From Sinohyriopsis cumingii (Eukaryota; Mollusca; Bivalvia; Unionida; Unionidae): a stretch of 64,000 bases of DNA. A program made the position numbers and the translations under genes. The notes under the pieces are model-generated. The model was not told the DNA's origin, made no database searches, and saw nothing but the letters and a program-made list of their open reading frames with translations. Below are positions 18,310 through 29,989 of the stretch, in pieces (the stretch's first letter is position 1; each line of letters opens with the position of its first letter). The stretch spans positions 4,383,501-4,447,500 of the forward strand of contig JAPYKE020000037.1 in assembly GCA_028554795.2 (NCBI GenBank). The letters are read 5' to 3'.

Positions 18310-18957
18310 ATGGATATAATTGATTTCTCAGCGACAAGAAAACAAGAACCTGTCAAGCACCATCCTGCGTTACCAAATTCCATCAGAATGATAATAATAG
18401 GACCATCTGGAAGTGGAAAGACACAGTTGTTACTTAATCTTATAATGAGATGGTTAAAATGGGATAAATTATATTTGGTAGCCCCGTCAGTTGATGATCA
18501 GCGATGTTATAATGTACTTAAGGATTTTAATGAAAACGCTAACGACGTTATCGAGTTTATAACCGATATTGATGAAGCACCATCAGTTGATTCCATAGAC
18601 GGACTTATTAATAATTTAGTTGTATACGACGATTTGATGCTGGACAAACAATCAAACCCAGCCAGGATTTTTTCTCGAGGTAGACATAAAAATACCGATG
18701 TTATTTATGTTACTCAACGATACACACAAATACCAAAAGTGATCAGAGATAATTGTAATATTTTAGTTGTGTTTAATGGCGTAGACACACATACGTTGCG
18801 AAATATTCATCAAACCTGGTGCAGCGGTGACATGGATATAATTAAATTCAGAAATTTCTTTTTACGAGCGCAAGCTACTCCGCATGGGTTTATAACAATA
18901 AATTTACACGATCCTAGAACAAGATATCGTATTGGACTTGATAAAATATTTGGATAA
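18310..18957 (+). CDS. A32/FtsK-like genome-packaging ATPase
   Basis: 215 residues from ATG 18310. Walker A is GPSGSGKT at 31-38 after a hydrophobic strand (MIII). Walker B is LVVYDDLM with Asp107-Asp108. A conserved GRH motif at about 124-126 precedes a VIYVTQRYTQIPKVIRDN segment resembling the sensor region of the family. Size and motifs match Polinton and large DNA virus packaging ATPases, which drive DNA into preformed capsids. Open and complete. Confidence 0.92.
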   Translation: MDIIDFSATRKQEPVKHHPALPNSIRMIIIGPSGSGKTQLLLNLIMRWLKWDKLYLVAPSVDDQRCYNVLKDFNENANDVIEFITDIDEAPSVDSIDGLINNLVVYDDLMLDKQSNPARIFSRGRHKNTDVIYVTQRYTQIPKVIRDNCNILVVFNGVDTHTLRNIHQTWCSGDMDIIKFRNFFLRAQATPHGFITINLHDPRTRYRIGLDKIFG

Positions 18958-19006
18958 CAGGGGTGATGCTAAAATTAAACTGAATTAAAAAGATATCATT
19001 AATATA

Positions 19007-19355
19007 ATGAACAATTGTGCGTGGCTGCGTCAAGGAACCACTAATAAATGTGATAAAAAAATGTCGTGGAGAATATTGCAAAAAACATAATTATGTTATA
19101 AAGAAAAACTCTCATGCTGGTCCACGAAGTTGTGTTGGATGTAACAACGGCGTTAGAGGATTATATCAGATTTGCAAAAATTGCGGTGGAGATCGATACA
19201 GAAGTTTAATGATATATTACAGGAAAAGAAAGAACATAAATCCAAAAATAGAAAAACCACCATCAGAACTTGAATATTACTTGAAACATAGAATAAATTC
19301 CCAGGATTCAGATGAAGATTCCCAAGATTCAGATGAAGATTCCCAGGATTATTGA
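19007..19355 (+). pseudogene. Second cysteine-rich zinc protein, frameshifted at an A7 run
   Basis: The ATG at 19007 (after ttaatata) opens a frame reading NNCAWLR...NKCDKK and then runs out at 19084. From the A7 run at 19055-19061 the matching continuation lies in the +1 frame: CRGEYCKKH, a CxxC...CxxC zinc ribbon (SCVGCNNG, CKNCGG), YRSLMIYYRKRK, and an acidic tail with two DSQDSDE repeats. The stop overlaps the right terminal repeat by one base. Cysteine spacing matches the zinc proteins at 13138-13402 and 60970-61194, so it is a paralogue within one element. Either an indel or frameshifting explains it. Confidence 0.7.
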
Positions 19356-19503
19356 GCAGCAGAGGGGACTCGTCTACAATTATTTTTGGGACAAACAATA
19401 ATCGTAGACGTGGTATTTGACCTCTATGAAGTGTCATTATTTTTTTTGGTCCAAACACAAGGTGACCGTTCCCTTAAGTGGTCTGATCGCCCCCTCTGCT
19501 GCT
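19355..19503 (-). repeat. Right inverted terminal repeat, copy 1
   Basis: 149 bp, reverse complement of 2271-2419 with very few differences. Its outer end is ccccctctgctgct, followed by ATTTT. Confidence 0.96.
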
Positions 19504-19508
19504 ATTTT
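19504..19508. repeat. Candidate target-site duplication, right
   Basis: ATTTT, matching 2266-2270. Confidence 0.65.
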
Positions 19509-19854
19509 CTATTGCCATGAAGAAAAATCACCTAAAGAGCGATTATTTGTATGAAAATGTATTGAAACATTTAAGGCGAACTGGGAAACCATACATTCCT
19601 TTTATATGAAAGCGAGGATTATCTTAGAAACTTGTTGAAGTGCTTGTCCAACATATTGCACGCTACATTTTTGTACAGGCTATGAAATAAATCACATCAG
19701 TTGATACTCGGTCAGTGTTGTACCGTACAGAAAACACTTCTTTTGTATTGGAGCTACTAAAATAAATACTTTGTCTTATATTTTGTAAATTGATATGTTG
19801 TATATCTTTTTTAAATATACAATTGTATGTATGACTGTCTGTACTTAATTATTT

Positions 19855-19856
<2 letters not shown>

Positions 19857-19939
<83 letters not shown>
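19857..19939. repeat. (CA)n(TA)n compound microsatellite
   Basis: About 33 bp of CA repeats run directly into about 50 bp of TA repeats. Confidence 0.97.
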
Positions 19940-19941
<2 letters not shown>

Positions 19942-20413
19942 CTAACAACCAAACTATTGATAGATCAACAAAAATCGATATTTTCGGGAGGTGTGCACAT
20001 GACTTTGATCTATTACAAAAAAAAAACATTTTTGCAAACATTCATACAAATCATCATTATTAACTCACTTATGTTTTTGCATGAACTTATCGTCCAACTG
20101 CACGCCGACAGCTCAAACGGTAAAAAAGAAATTATGAAAATACTCGTCAAATTGCAGCATCTGTTGTACGTGTCTGATTGTAGGTCCGACACATTAATGC
20201 TTGTATATTATGTGAATGCTCTAATTCCACCCACATGCATTTAAAATATCAGATCAACTCTCCTACAATCATTGCAAATATACTAATTTATAAAAAGTCA
20301 CAATAAAAAGAATTTTTGTTTCTTGTAGTAAGCGGAACACGGATGGCACACATCTCTTTTAACTTCTTTTTTCTTTTCTTTTCTCTCTCCACTTACATTT
20401 GTAATATCATACA

Positions 20414-20418
<5 letters not shown>

Positions 20419-20455
<37 letters not shown>
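20419..20455. repeat. (CT)n microsatellite
   Basis: Pure CT dinucleotide tract of about 36 bp. Confidence 0.97.
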
Positions 20456-20458
<3 letters not shown>

Positions 20459-21569
20459 CAAAACAGGATACGAAATGAGATAGGTCGGATGCTGATTGTG
20501 CAGAATCATATTTGCAAACGCCACTGGTACATTAGACTAACTGAATAGTTAATGTTATTCTATCCCCTACTTACAATGCAAATATTGGGTTTGTTAAATT
20601 AGCATGCGTAAATAGAAGGAAGTACCAATTAAATATTCGAGAAAATAGAAAAGGAGAAATACGTAAAAGGACACTAACCTTGAGATTTGACGTTTTTCTC
20701 TGTTAGACAAAGATACAATACCCAAATGAAAAACATGTATCTATTTTTCATAACTGAATGTTGTATATTGCTGGTCACATATACAAGTACTATGGTATAG
20801 TAGTTATTTAGTAGGGCTCGTAACAGATCTTTCTCATTGGATTCTCACTTTCACATCCACTCTGGTTTAACAGTGCTCTTAAAATGCTCTTTTCTTTCTA
20901 TATCACAGAATATTTAACAGCTGATATACAATCGTTTTATTACGCCTTTGACAACTGCGTGAAAGAAGGGCCCATCTACAAACAATACCTCAGTACTTAT
21001 AGTGCACTCAGCTTGTTTGTTACGTATTTAACATAGGTGAATAAAGTGATTCAATAACGGTTAAAAAGATTGAAAATCGCACCATCGCCTTTACAATCTG
21101 CTAACATACGACACTGTCTTTGTGCATTTCATTTTAAATAGTAATTATCTTTTTTGTGCTTGTTTTGTCATTATTTGATATAATAATGCAGTTTGTGTGT
21201 ATTAAAAAATTCTGAACTGTTCAGATAATTAAGTGACGAATTAATAATATGGTCGTGGCGCATTGATCTTTTAAAGACTTGTTTATTTATGCGTGCTATT
21301 ATATATACCCATAAGGTTTCACAATAAATGAATAAATAACGACTAAACTGGATTTTATAGAGCAAATGCTCAAATTAAATCACGTATAGAAATTTGGATA
21401 ATACAAGTTTAAAATCAACAAATTCGATTTGCTGTAATTTATCGTTTTCACTATGATATGATCATGAAAGAATAAAACCTGACAAAATGCTTTGTTCAGG
21501 ACTCTTTGTGTTGGGATAATGAACAACCTTGAAAATATAAATGAAGGTATAGAACGTCATAAGTGTGTT

Positions 21570-22425
21570 TCAATCCGTAGCTGACATACTGTACAGTCTT
21601 AGTGTTTCAGTTCATAACTGACACAATGTGTTGTCATAGTGTTTCAATCAGTAACTGACATATTGTACAGTCTTAGTGTTTCAATCCGTAACTGACACAG
21701 TGTACATTCTTAGTGTTTCAATTCATAACTCACACAATATGCTGTCACAGTGTTTCAATCAGTACTTGACATAATGTACAGTCTTAGTGTTTCAATCCGT
21801 AACTGACACAGTGTACAGTCTTAGTGTTTCAATTCATAATTGACATAACGTGCTGTCACAGTGATTCAATCAGTACTTGACATAATGTACAGTCTAAGTG
21901 TTTCAATCCGTAACTGACATATTGTACAGTTTTAGTGTTTCAATCCGTAACTGACATAATGTGCTGTCATAATATTTCAATCAGTAACCGAAATAGTGTA
22001 CAGTCTCAGTGTTTCAATTCATAACTGGCATATTGTACAGTCGTAGTGTTTCAATCCGTAACTGACATATTGTACAGTCTTCGTGTTTAAATTCATAACT
22101 GATATAGTGTACAGTCTTAGTGTTTCAATCCTAACTGACATAGTGTGCAGTCTTAGTGTTTCAATTCATAACTGACATTGTGTACAGTCTTAGTTTTTCA
22201 ATCAGTGAATGATATAGTGTACAGTCTTAGTTTTTCAATTCGTAACTGACATAGTGTAGTCTTAGTGTTTCAATTCATAACTGACGTAGTCTACAGTCTT
22301 AGTTTTTCAATCCGTAACTGACATAGTGTACAGTCTTAGTGTTTCAATACATAACTGACATAGCATACAGTCTTAGTTTTCCAATCAGTAACTGACATAG
22401 TGTACAGTCATGGTGTTTCGATCAG
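21570..22425. repeat. 37-bp minisatellite
   Basis: About 23 degenerate tandem copies of a roughly 37-bp unit containing tgtacagtcttagtgtttca and a taactgacat segment. Confidence 0.95.
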
Positions 22426-23489
22426 AGCCAGAGCTGCCTAATGCACTAAACTATCAAATTTAACATTCGCCTTTCTATATATAATTTAAACCCAACATTG
22501 CAAACATTATTGTGTAAGCGCATTATACGATGGTAGATACGGGTCTAAGTAATTCGAATCTCGGTGCGTGATATACACTGATAACGCATTTGGCAACCCG
22601 ATCAGTATATGTCTCATTTATGTTTTTATTTTCATTTCCTTGAAGATTTGCAAAAGAGCTATACATTAATGTTGCTTTCAAATAAGTTTTATTTAATGAA
22701 TCAGAACAATCTGAAATTTGTGTAAAATCGTTTTTTTTTTTTGATCTTCCAATATCACAAATGGCCTCTTCGTCTCGTGCAATGGATCTCAGCTGATTGA
22801 GATTTCCTGATCTCAGGGAGCATTCCTTAATACTTAGGTAGAATTGTAAGATGGTGCCACTACAAAGCATTATGTATATCAATTAATGACCCTTAATCTT
22901 CTTATGAGGTGTAGAATTAAACCTCGCGTTGGCAGACTAGAACTGTACCCTACATTTTGGGTAAAAATAAATATACATCACCACCAATTATACGGCTATT
23001 CCTACCATGTACCAACACCACACTCATTCGCTATTGAACACTCACTAAAGCTGCAAAATATAGATTGTGAATAAAGTTTACATTGAAGTTAATCCACGAA
23101 TGATTCAGCGTTTTTCCTTTAATATCGGGCTTACCTTTGTCAAGTAAAATGACACTTGCCACATACCTTATCTAAGTCAAATTCCTCTGTTTATGAGTCA
23201 TATTTTTAATTTATTTATATAAATATACATTATGTTGCAACTGCCTACATTAGGAGGCAACCCTGACTACTTACAATAAATGTTTACTTTAGACAGGTTC
23301 GATGAAGAGAAAGAAATGTAAAGGTTACCGATTGCAAAAACGTAATGATAATAATCATGATAAATTCCAGAAGATTTTCTTAACCGCTTTTACAAAGGTA
23401 CAAATAAAGTTTAAATCTACCGATGGACGTTTATACATTGTATTTGCCTTGGTGGGTCATCAACCAAATTAAAATTTCTCTTAGCCGAA
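22426..23489. other. Host DNA, no gene seen
   Basis: AT-rich spacer between two minisatellites. Short open frames at 22523-23074 lack any domain, splice or codon signal that I recognise. Confidence 0.55.
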
Positions 23490-23731
23490 TCTGCCAATAC
23501 GTCATGTGGTGACATGTCAGAATCTGAGAATACATAGTATGCTGACATGTCAGAATCTGAGAATACATAGTATGCTGACATGTCAGAATCTGAGAATACA
23601 TAGTATGCTGACATGTCAGAATCTGCAAATACATAATGTGCTGACAGATTAGAATCTGTCAATATATAATGTACTGACATACCCAACACTACCAATACCT
23701 AGAATGCTGACATATCAGAATCTGCCAAAAC

Positions 23732-23732
<1 letters not shown>

Positions 23733-23766
<34 letters not shown>
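23733..23766. repeat. (GT)n microsatellite
   Basis: Pure GT tract of about 34 bp inside the interrupted 33-bp array. Confidence 0.96.
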
Positions 23767-23770
<4 letters not shown>

Positions 23771-23803
23771 GAATTTTTAACGTAGCTTTCACAATGTTTT
23801 AGT

Positions 23804-24060
23804 GGGGCCCCGAGTGGCCGAGTGGTCTAAAGCGCTCTTCGTTACGGATCACTGCCATCTCACCTCTGTCTGCGGCGGTTCGAGTCTAAGATTCAGCCAA
23901 TGTAGGCATGTGAGAAAGCTTGCCAGTAGCTTCTCGTGGGTCGGTGGTTCTTTCCGGGGTTTTCCGGGTTCTTCCTCCACCATTAATACTGGCCGCCATG
24001 TATAGCCTATCGTGCTGAAAAATGGCGTTAAACCCCACAACAACAACAACAACAACAATG
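23804..24060 (+). mobile_element. tRNA-derived SINE, family B, (AAC)n tail
   Basis: The head gagtggccgagtggtctaaa resembles a Leu/Ser tRNA A box, and cggcggttcgagtctaag is B-box-like. The body contains cttctcgtgggtcggtggtt and tcctccacca; the 3' end is ggcgttaaaccccacaacaa with an AAC tail. A caatgttttagt direct repeat flanks it. The flanks match the 3' end of SINE family A (41056-41100), so it inserted into an older SINE A fragment. Confidence 0.85.
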
Positions 24061-24630
24061 TTTTAGTCATATCGCTACGATATGTATGCTGACAGTACCG
24101 AATCTGCTGACAAATAATGTGCTGACATAACATGATCTGCCAATGCATAATGTCCTGAAAAATCATAATTTGCAAAAATTGAATGTGCTGACAGATCAGA
24201 ATCAGCCAATACATAATGTGCTGACAGATCAGAATCTGTCAATACATAATGTGGTGACATGTCATAATCTGCCAATGCATACTCTGCTACATATCATAAT
24301 CTGCCAATGTTTAATGTGCTGACAGATCAGAATCTACCAATACATAATATGTGGACAGATCATACACTGCCAATACGTAATCTGCTGACAGATCATACAC
24401 TGCCAATACGTAATCTGCTGACAGATCATATACTGCCAATACGTAATCTGCTGACAGATCATACACTGCCAATACGTAATGTGCAGACATACCAGAATCT
24501 GCCAAAACATAATGCGCTGATAGACAATAAACTGCCGATGCAAATTGTGCTTACAAACCAGAACATATCATTACTTAATTTGCCGAAAATCAGACACTGA
24601 TAATTTATAATATGTTGACAGATGAGTCTC

Positions 24631-26555
24631 TGTCGTTATTTAACGGTATCGTTTGTACTGTATCCTATACTAAATGGTGTTTTCGTCTAGTTTCTAGTTT
24701 CCCTACAAGTATTTACGTTGGTCACCTTTTTCATTTCCATTTATTGATGGACACACTCTGATCGAAATAGAGAGATAGAAAGATACTATTCTGTCTATAT
24801 TTTGCAGAGGTGTCACTCTGACGATAATGGTGTTTGTTTTGTCGCCGGTGGGCGGATAGATACTGGGCTCGAACTGCAAAAGTCTGACTTTTGAAACCCA
24901 ATGACATAACAACTCTTTTATTAAAATCAAACAATACTCAGTACAGAAGGTTTACTTTATATTAAGACCTAACCATACTCAATAAGGAAGGTTGCACATT
25001 TAAGTTGATACGTTCAAGATATAAAATTTAATATACATTTATTATACGTATTCAAAGATAATCCTCCTCATAAGATTCTGAAATAACTGTTCCGTTGAGC
25101 TTGACACAATAATTAAATATCTAATAAACCAATAGACAGACAAAATATACTTCAAATATAGTACGAATTCAATATTTATAATACCAAACCAAATGTTGGA
25201 TCTCAAATACCATATTGTGTAGCTTCAAAGATATTTCATTTTTAAATCAATCGCTATTGAGCATGTAGCTGGCAGCAAGTCGCTTTAACGATTAATCCAG
25301 ACGGCAATTACAGCACATGTAGATTTATATTAAGTTCAAACAATTCGTGAACATATTTCATACTTAATATTAGAGAACAAAACAATACAGCGAGTTACAA
25401 GAACAAAAGTGAATAACTTTCCACAATGCTTTTCAACAACAATTAAATGCATTGTGGTAATAGTTAAAAGTCTTTAAACTGTAATAAGATATATTTTTCC
25501 TGTCTGCAAGAAGACCATCAGCATTCGGAAGCACAGTGGCGTAGCAACTGTTAGTTGAGTTCTCTGTGCTGTGGAAGGCATGGAACGCGCATGTCTGCAC
25601 ATAAAAGGTAATGATTGTTCTATACTCATCCACAAATAGTTTGTCCATCAGATGAGTATCACGCCACCCCACTTCAGAAACCACGATCTTTCTAATGTTG
25701 GTACGTTTTCAACCCATTGTATCAAATAAATGCAGCTGCTGTCATACGCAATACTTCTGAACTCAATGTTCCTTAACTAATGTGAAATATAGCAAGAATT
25801 ACTAATCATTTCAGTGTAGATTGCAATTACTACCAGTTCTGCTTTTATTGTGAACTATAAAAATTCACTTTATTCTGATCAGATGACAAAATCAAGTGAC
25901 TGAGTAGTAAAAATAGGATCTATGTGATTAATACCTCTTCATTGTTCCATACCTGGATCAAAATTGACATCATCCCCCTTTTCACAAATTCGCCTCGCTT
26001 TCATCTGCTTATTATATAAATATCAGTGACGTTAACGTACACATGAAAAATGGATCCATTTTGTTAAAATAGTTAGGGAGCACTGTGTCATAGATAAAAT
26101 TATGGTTTCCGTTTCCGTGCCTTAGCTGATGAAGGTTAAATTTAAACAGGGTAAAATACTGTAGTCGTGATCAGTTGAGACTAGTTCTACATACCTAACA
26201 TTTCAAACGCATTTCTTTTCTATTTTCTTTCCTACTAGGCCAGCATTTAATGTTTAGTTATTTATTAAGTTCCGGTCAGTGTGCTATCTGGTTATATATT
26301 TATTGGAACATTTATTCTCATTTGTCACAGCAAATTGTACCTGGTTCAGTGTTACTGTTATTCTATATCTAAACAGTCTCCGCATTTCAGTTGAAGTACA
26401 AATAAATCTTTACGTACAGGATCATCTATATTCTAATTTTGAGCTGTGAGATAACGAATGAAATATTCCTTGATCTGAAAACTACGTAAATCTCCAGATC
26501 TTGAAAACAGCGGAAAGGGTGACAACACATGTTACTATATGACATCACCTACCCA
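24631..26555. other. Host DNA, no gene seen
   Basis: AT-rich. The open frames at 24703-24934 and 25433-25684 have no recognisable domain. Confidence 0.55.
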
Positions 26556-27000
26556 TTTTTAATCTGCACACGACCAGTGAAAATCACCAATGATCCGTTT
26601 CTCATTTGCACACGGTCAATGTGAATCACCAATGATCCGTTTCTCATCTGCACACGGTCAGTGTGAATCATCAATGATCCGTTTCTCACACGGTCAGTGT
26701 GAATCACCAATGATCCGTTTCTTATCTGCACACGGTCAGTGTGAATCATCAATGATCCGTTTTTCACACAGTAAGTGTGAATCACCAATGATCCGTTTCT
26801 CATCTGCACACGGTCAGTATGAATCACCAATGATCCGTTTCTCATCTGCACACGGTCAGTGTGAATCATCAATGATCCGTTTCTCACACGGTCAGTGTGA
26901 ATCACCAATGATCCGTTTCTCATCTGCACACTGTCAGTGTGAATCACTAATGATCTGTTTCTCATCTGCACACGGTCAAGCTTGCTTCACTAAGGATCCA
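26556..27000. repeat. 42/36-bp minisatellite
   Basis: Alternating units gatccgtttctcatctgcac... (42 bp) and a shorter 36-bp form lacking one internal segment, about eleven copies. Both lengths are multiples of three, so roughly 140-codon frames are open on both strands; not coding. Confidence 0.94.
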
Positions 27001-28954
27001 GTTCTCACCTTGACATGATTAGTGAGCATCGCCATGGATGCATTTTTTCATCTGTCACTGTACTGTTGTAAAATGCTAGTCAGATAGGTTGCCGTGTGTT
27101 GTTGCGTTGTTTAAATAGAAGTGCACGAAAATTAAAACATTAGCGTTAATCAGAAGCATATTTCATCTTTACATTTTGTATTTCACAGTACATTTGATAC
27201 TGAAGCCACATATCCAATTGACATACATATAACAAATCGTAAATGAGATTCTGAGAAGGGTGTGGTTAATGATGACCAATGGTCAATGGTCAAGATGACA
27301 GAAGTAATTCAAATACGTTTTAATGAAACACTTGAGCGTATCAAATTTAACCAATTCTGACATAATATTACAATTTTACTCTTTATCTCACGAGCGTACA
27401 CAACAAACAAAACACAACAACAACAACAACAAAAACACTAAGAATATTGTGTTATTATTGGCAAAAAATACATACGAGGAAGTTTACGCCTGAATTAGCG
27501 TCTAGCATTCAGATCAAATTATATTTATAAAAAGAATAACTTTGAATGTATACAGTGCGATTAATGTTTTTGATCGCAACAAATTTTAAAGCAAGGCATA
27601 ACTACCTTAATAGTAACATACACAGTAGCCCATTTGTTGCTGATTGTAATATGCAAAACAAAAAAATATTTAGGTAAGTTTGCAAATGGAATTATCTCTG
27701 ATATGCTCCATTTTAGTATTCAATGTATTTTCATTTTAATACCGAGTGGTGGTCTGTACGTTGTCACTTCTTAGTAACGCTAATCAAAGAGTAGCAGATT
27801 GTACGTTGTCTCTTTTTAGGCACACAAATCACCGAGTGGCAGATTATACGTCGTATATTCTTCAATACACTAATCACCGAGTGACGGCATCACCCAACAT
27901 TTCTTGATAACTGGATTTTAAGAAGCCCTCGCTTTTACCCAGAAGTGGTTCATTTTGCTTATAATTTCTATTTTCTAGATGACAAAACTATCTTCTTCTT
28001 CAATCTGTATACCTCTTGATCTCATCCTCACTCCATCCATCTTTTTGATGATAATATCTTCGAACTATTTCTTCTTTTCCTCCAATTCTGATTCTTCTTT
28101 GGCACTACTTTTATCTTCTAAACTTCTTCCATGTCGATCTTAAGGCTTTCTTAAAAGATGTAGCTAAATTGTGGATTTCCTAAATTGCTAATAAATGCAT
28201 TTTAAAGAAAAACTGCCTTTTTATTTCACATTTAAAAGCTGATTAAAGTATGTAAATGTACAACAGATATATATTGATATTTAAATTGTATGAGAGCTTT
28301 TTGATTCTTATTAAATTTCCAGAATATCGTCCCTTTGTTTAAGTTTGCAAAGCTGTCTTTACTTTTAAAAGAAATTGATCAGTTCTATAGTACAAGTCAC
28401 ACGGGTCATGTAAGTCCACTTATTCATTTTAAATTGATATGAATTGTTCTTTTAAAATGTGACACTATTTTTCTTAACCAAAGTCTATTCCATCCGGATT
28501 ATTGAAAGCTCTGCACCTGAACTGTCATCAAGAAAGGTGAAAAATATCGATTGATATGGTCTTTTATAATGGTGGAATCGTCACAATATAGGGTAGTGCA
28601 AATTTGTTTATCCATATGCGCAGCATTTATTGTGATATCACAGCGAACAACATTCAACCCGGATTGTACTGGATCGCACCTTGAGGTTCATTTCATCCAT
28701 AACTGTTTTTTAAGATAAAAAGTTTGATTGAGCAATGAATTTGATGACGCCCTTGTAGCATAACATTGGTCGACTGGATTTGTTCCTCCTCCATCTTAGG
28801 GCTTGTTCTGAAAGCAAGCTAGACTGAAAGCCATTAGTCGGTTTCTTTTGTATAACGTTTCCATTAGCTCGTTCATGGCACGTTCGAGTTAACATTGGCT
28901 ACTTTGCCCGAATTCGTTTTCCATATTTCAATAACTGCTAAAGAAAGTGTAATT
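27001..28954. other. Host DNA, no gene seen
   Basis: Contains a degenerate, roughly 55-bp three-fold repeat around 27740-27890 (caccgagtgg...attatacgt). Nothing else recognised. Confidence 0.55.
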
Positions 28955-29195
28955 TAAACTTATTCAGGCTGATTGTTCGAACACATGGGAGCAGCCATAT
29001 CTGTTCGCTGTGTGCTTAGATTAGGTACGAGTTCCACAAACACATTATGCAAAGAAATTCCAAAGTAACACAGGTTTGCCAACATTCTTTTCACTGTGCA
29101 TGTTGCAAATTTATACAACTATACCTTACAATAGTCACTATCTAAGAAGTACATAATCTCTGTAGAGCGCCCCTATAAGCTAACCCAACATGTAG
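28955..29195 (+). repeat. Dispersed repeat, copy a
   Basis: About 240 bp aligning by eye with 47030-47270 in the same orientation; shared features include tattcaggctgat, gtgtgcttag, ccactgtgcatg-like text and a gaa/gag cgcccc near the end. Family unknown. Confidence 0.6.
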
Positions 29196-29489
29196 TAGCA
29201 ATAAAAAGAATCTAAACCTACATGTAGTAGTAATGATCAAAAACAACAACACGTTAATTGAGCTGAATGGCTTTCATAAGGTCACATTGAAGCAACCGCA
29301 CTTCGGGCCTATGCAGATATCAAACCCTACTCCAATAACTGAGCCATTACATAAGGCGGTTAAAACATATGAAACTGCATGAGTGAGAAAACATGAATGA
29401 ATGAAATTCCAGAGAAGAATGCAGCAAAAAAAGAAAAAACATTGTCATGAAGTGAAAGTTCTCTGGAAAAAAAAAGAAAAGAAGGAAAA

Positions 29490-29606
<117 letters not shown>

Positions 29607-29989
29607 GTATAGTATATTGACTGCTGTAAATTATATTGAAAATCTCGTTAAGTTTTTCAACAATATATTGTGAGTTTATAACTTATGCGGATTACATTAT
29701 GTTAGATTGTTTCTTTCGTTTATCCTACTTATATCGAATTTAAGAAAAATGTGGTAGGAAAAACGTATTTAAAACCTAAATCAACCTATGCAGTTTAACT
29801 GTATGTATATAAACACCTGTCTCTGGAACTGAGGATATTGCAGGTTCTTAAATCTTACTGAACATATTTACTATACCTGCTTCGTTGCTTATCACAAATT
29901 ACTAAACTGAATACAAAGGTGACAGAGAAATAAACATGCATTTATTGCATTATAAGAGGAGGTCGAAAAGAATAAATCAACATCAGATT

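Larger units (their letters stand above)
2271..19503 (+). mobile_element. Polinton/Maverick-like element, copy 1 (complete)
   Basis: A 17,233-bp unit bounded by near-identical 149-bp inverted terminal repeats and flanked by a 5-bp direct repeat ATTTT (2266-2270 and 19504-19508). It encodes the hallmark set of Polintons and Polinton-like viruses: DDE integrase, polymerase, A32-type ATPase, adenain-type protease and jelly-roll-like capsid candidates. The protease, the 10781-11176 gene, the HNH gene and both zinc-protein genes carry lesions. The capsid candidates, fibre, polymerase-helicase, integrase, phospholipase and ATPase are open throughout. Polintons usually show 6-bp target duplications and longer terminal repeats, so both values are on the short side. 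Confidence 0.95.
19509..21569. other. Host DNA, no gene seen
   Basis: AT-rich, with a (CA)n/(TA)n compound microsatellite (19857-19939) and a (CT)n tract (20419-20455). No supported coding region. Confidence 0.6.
23490..24630. repeat. 33-bp minisatellite, split by a SINE
   Basis: Tandem 33-bp units (gctgacatgtcagaatctga plus gaatacatagtat and variants) at 23490-23730 and again at 24080-24630. A (GT)n tract and a SINE lie between the halves. Because 33 is divisible by 3, long open frames run through the array; these are artefacts. Confidence 0.94.

Noticed and set aside
18294..18383. Longer phospholipase N-terminus
   Set aside because: It would overlap the ATPase coding region; the ATG at 18293 gives a compact gene with all motifs.
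19811..20063. Ile-Tyr and Thr-His repeat proteins over TA/CA tracts, here and at other TA arrays
   Set aside because: Microsatellite translation artefacts.
21570..22425. Possible CRISPR-like array
   Set aside because: Contiguous 37-bp degenerate tandem repeat without unique spacers, in a eukaryotic context.
23417..24600. Repetitive open frames with Ser-Asp-Met-Ser-Ala-type units
   Set aside because: Product of a 33-bp minisatellite; no start context, splice signal or domain.
26549..27018. Open frames of about 140 codons on both strands
   Set aside because: They run through a 42/36-bp tandem repeat; unit lengths divisible by three keep frames open without selection.
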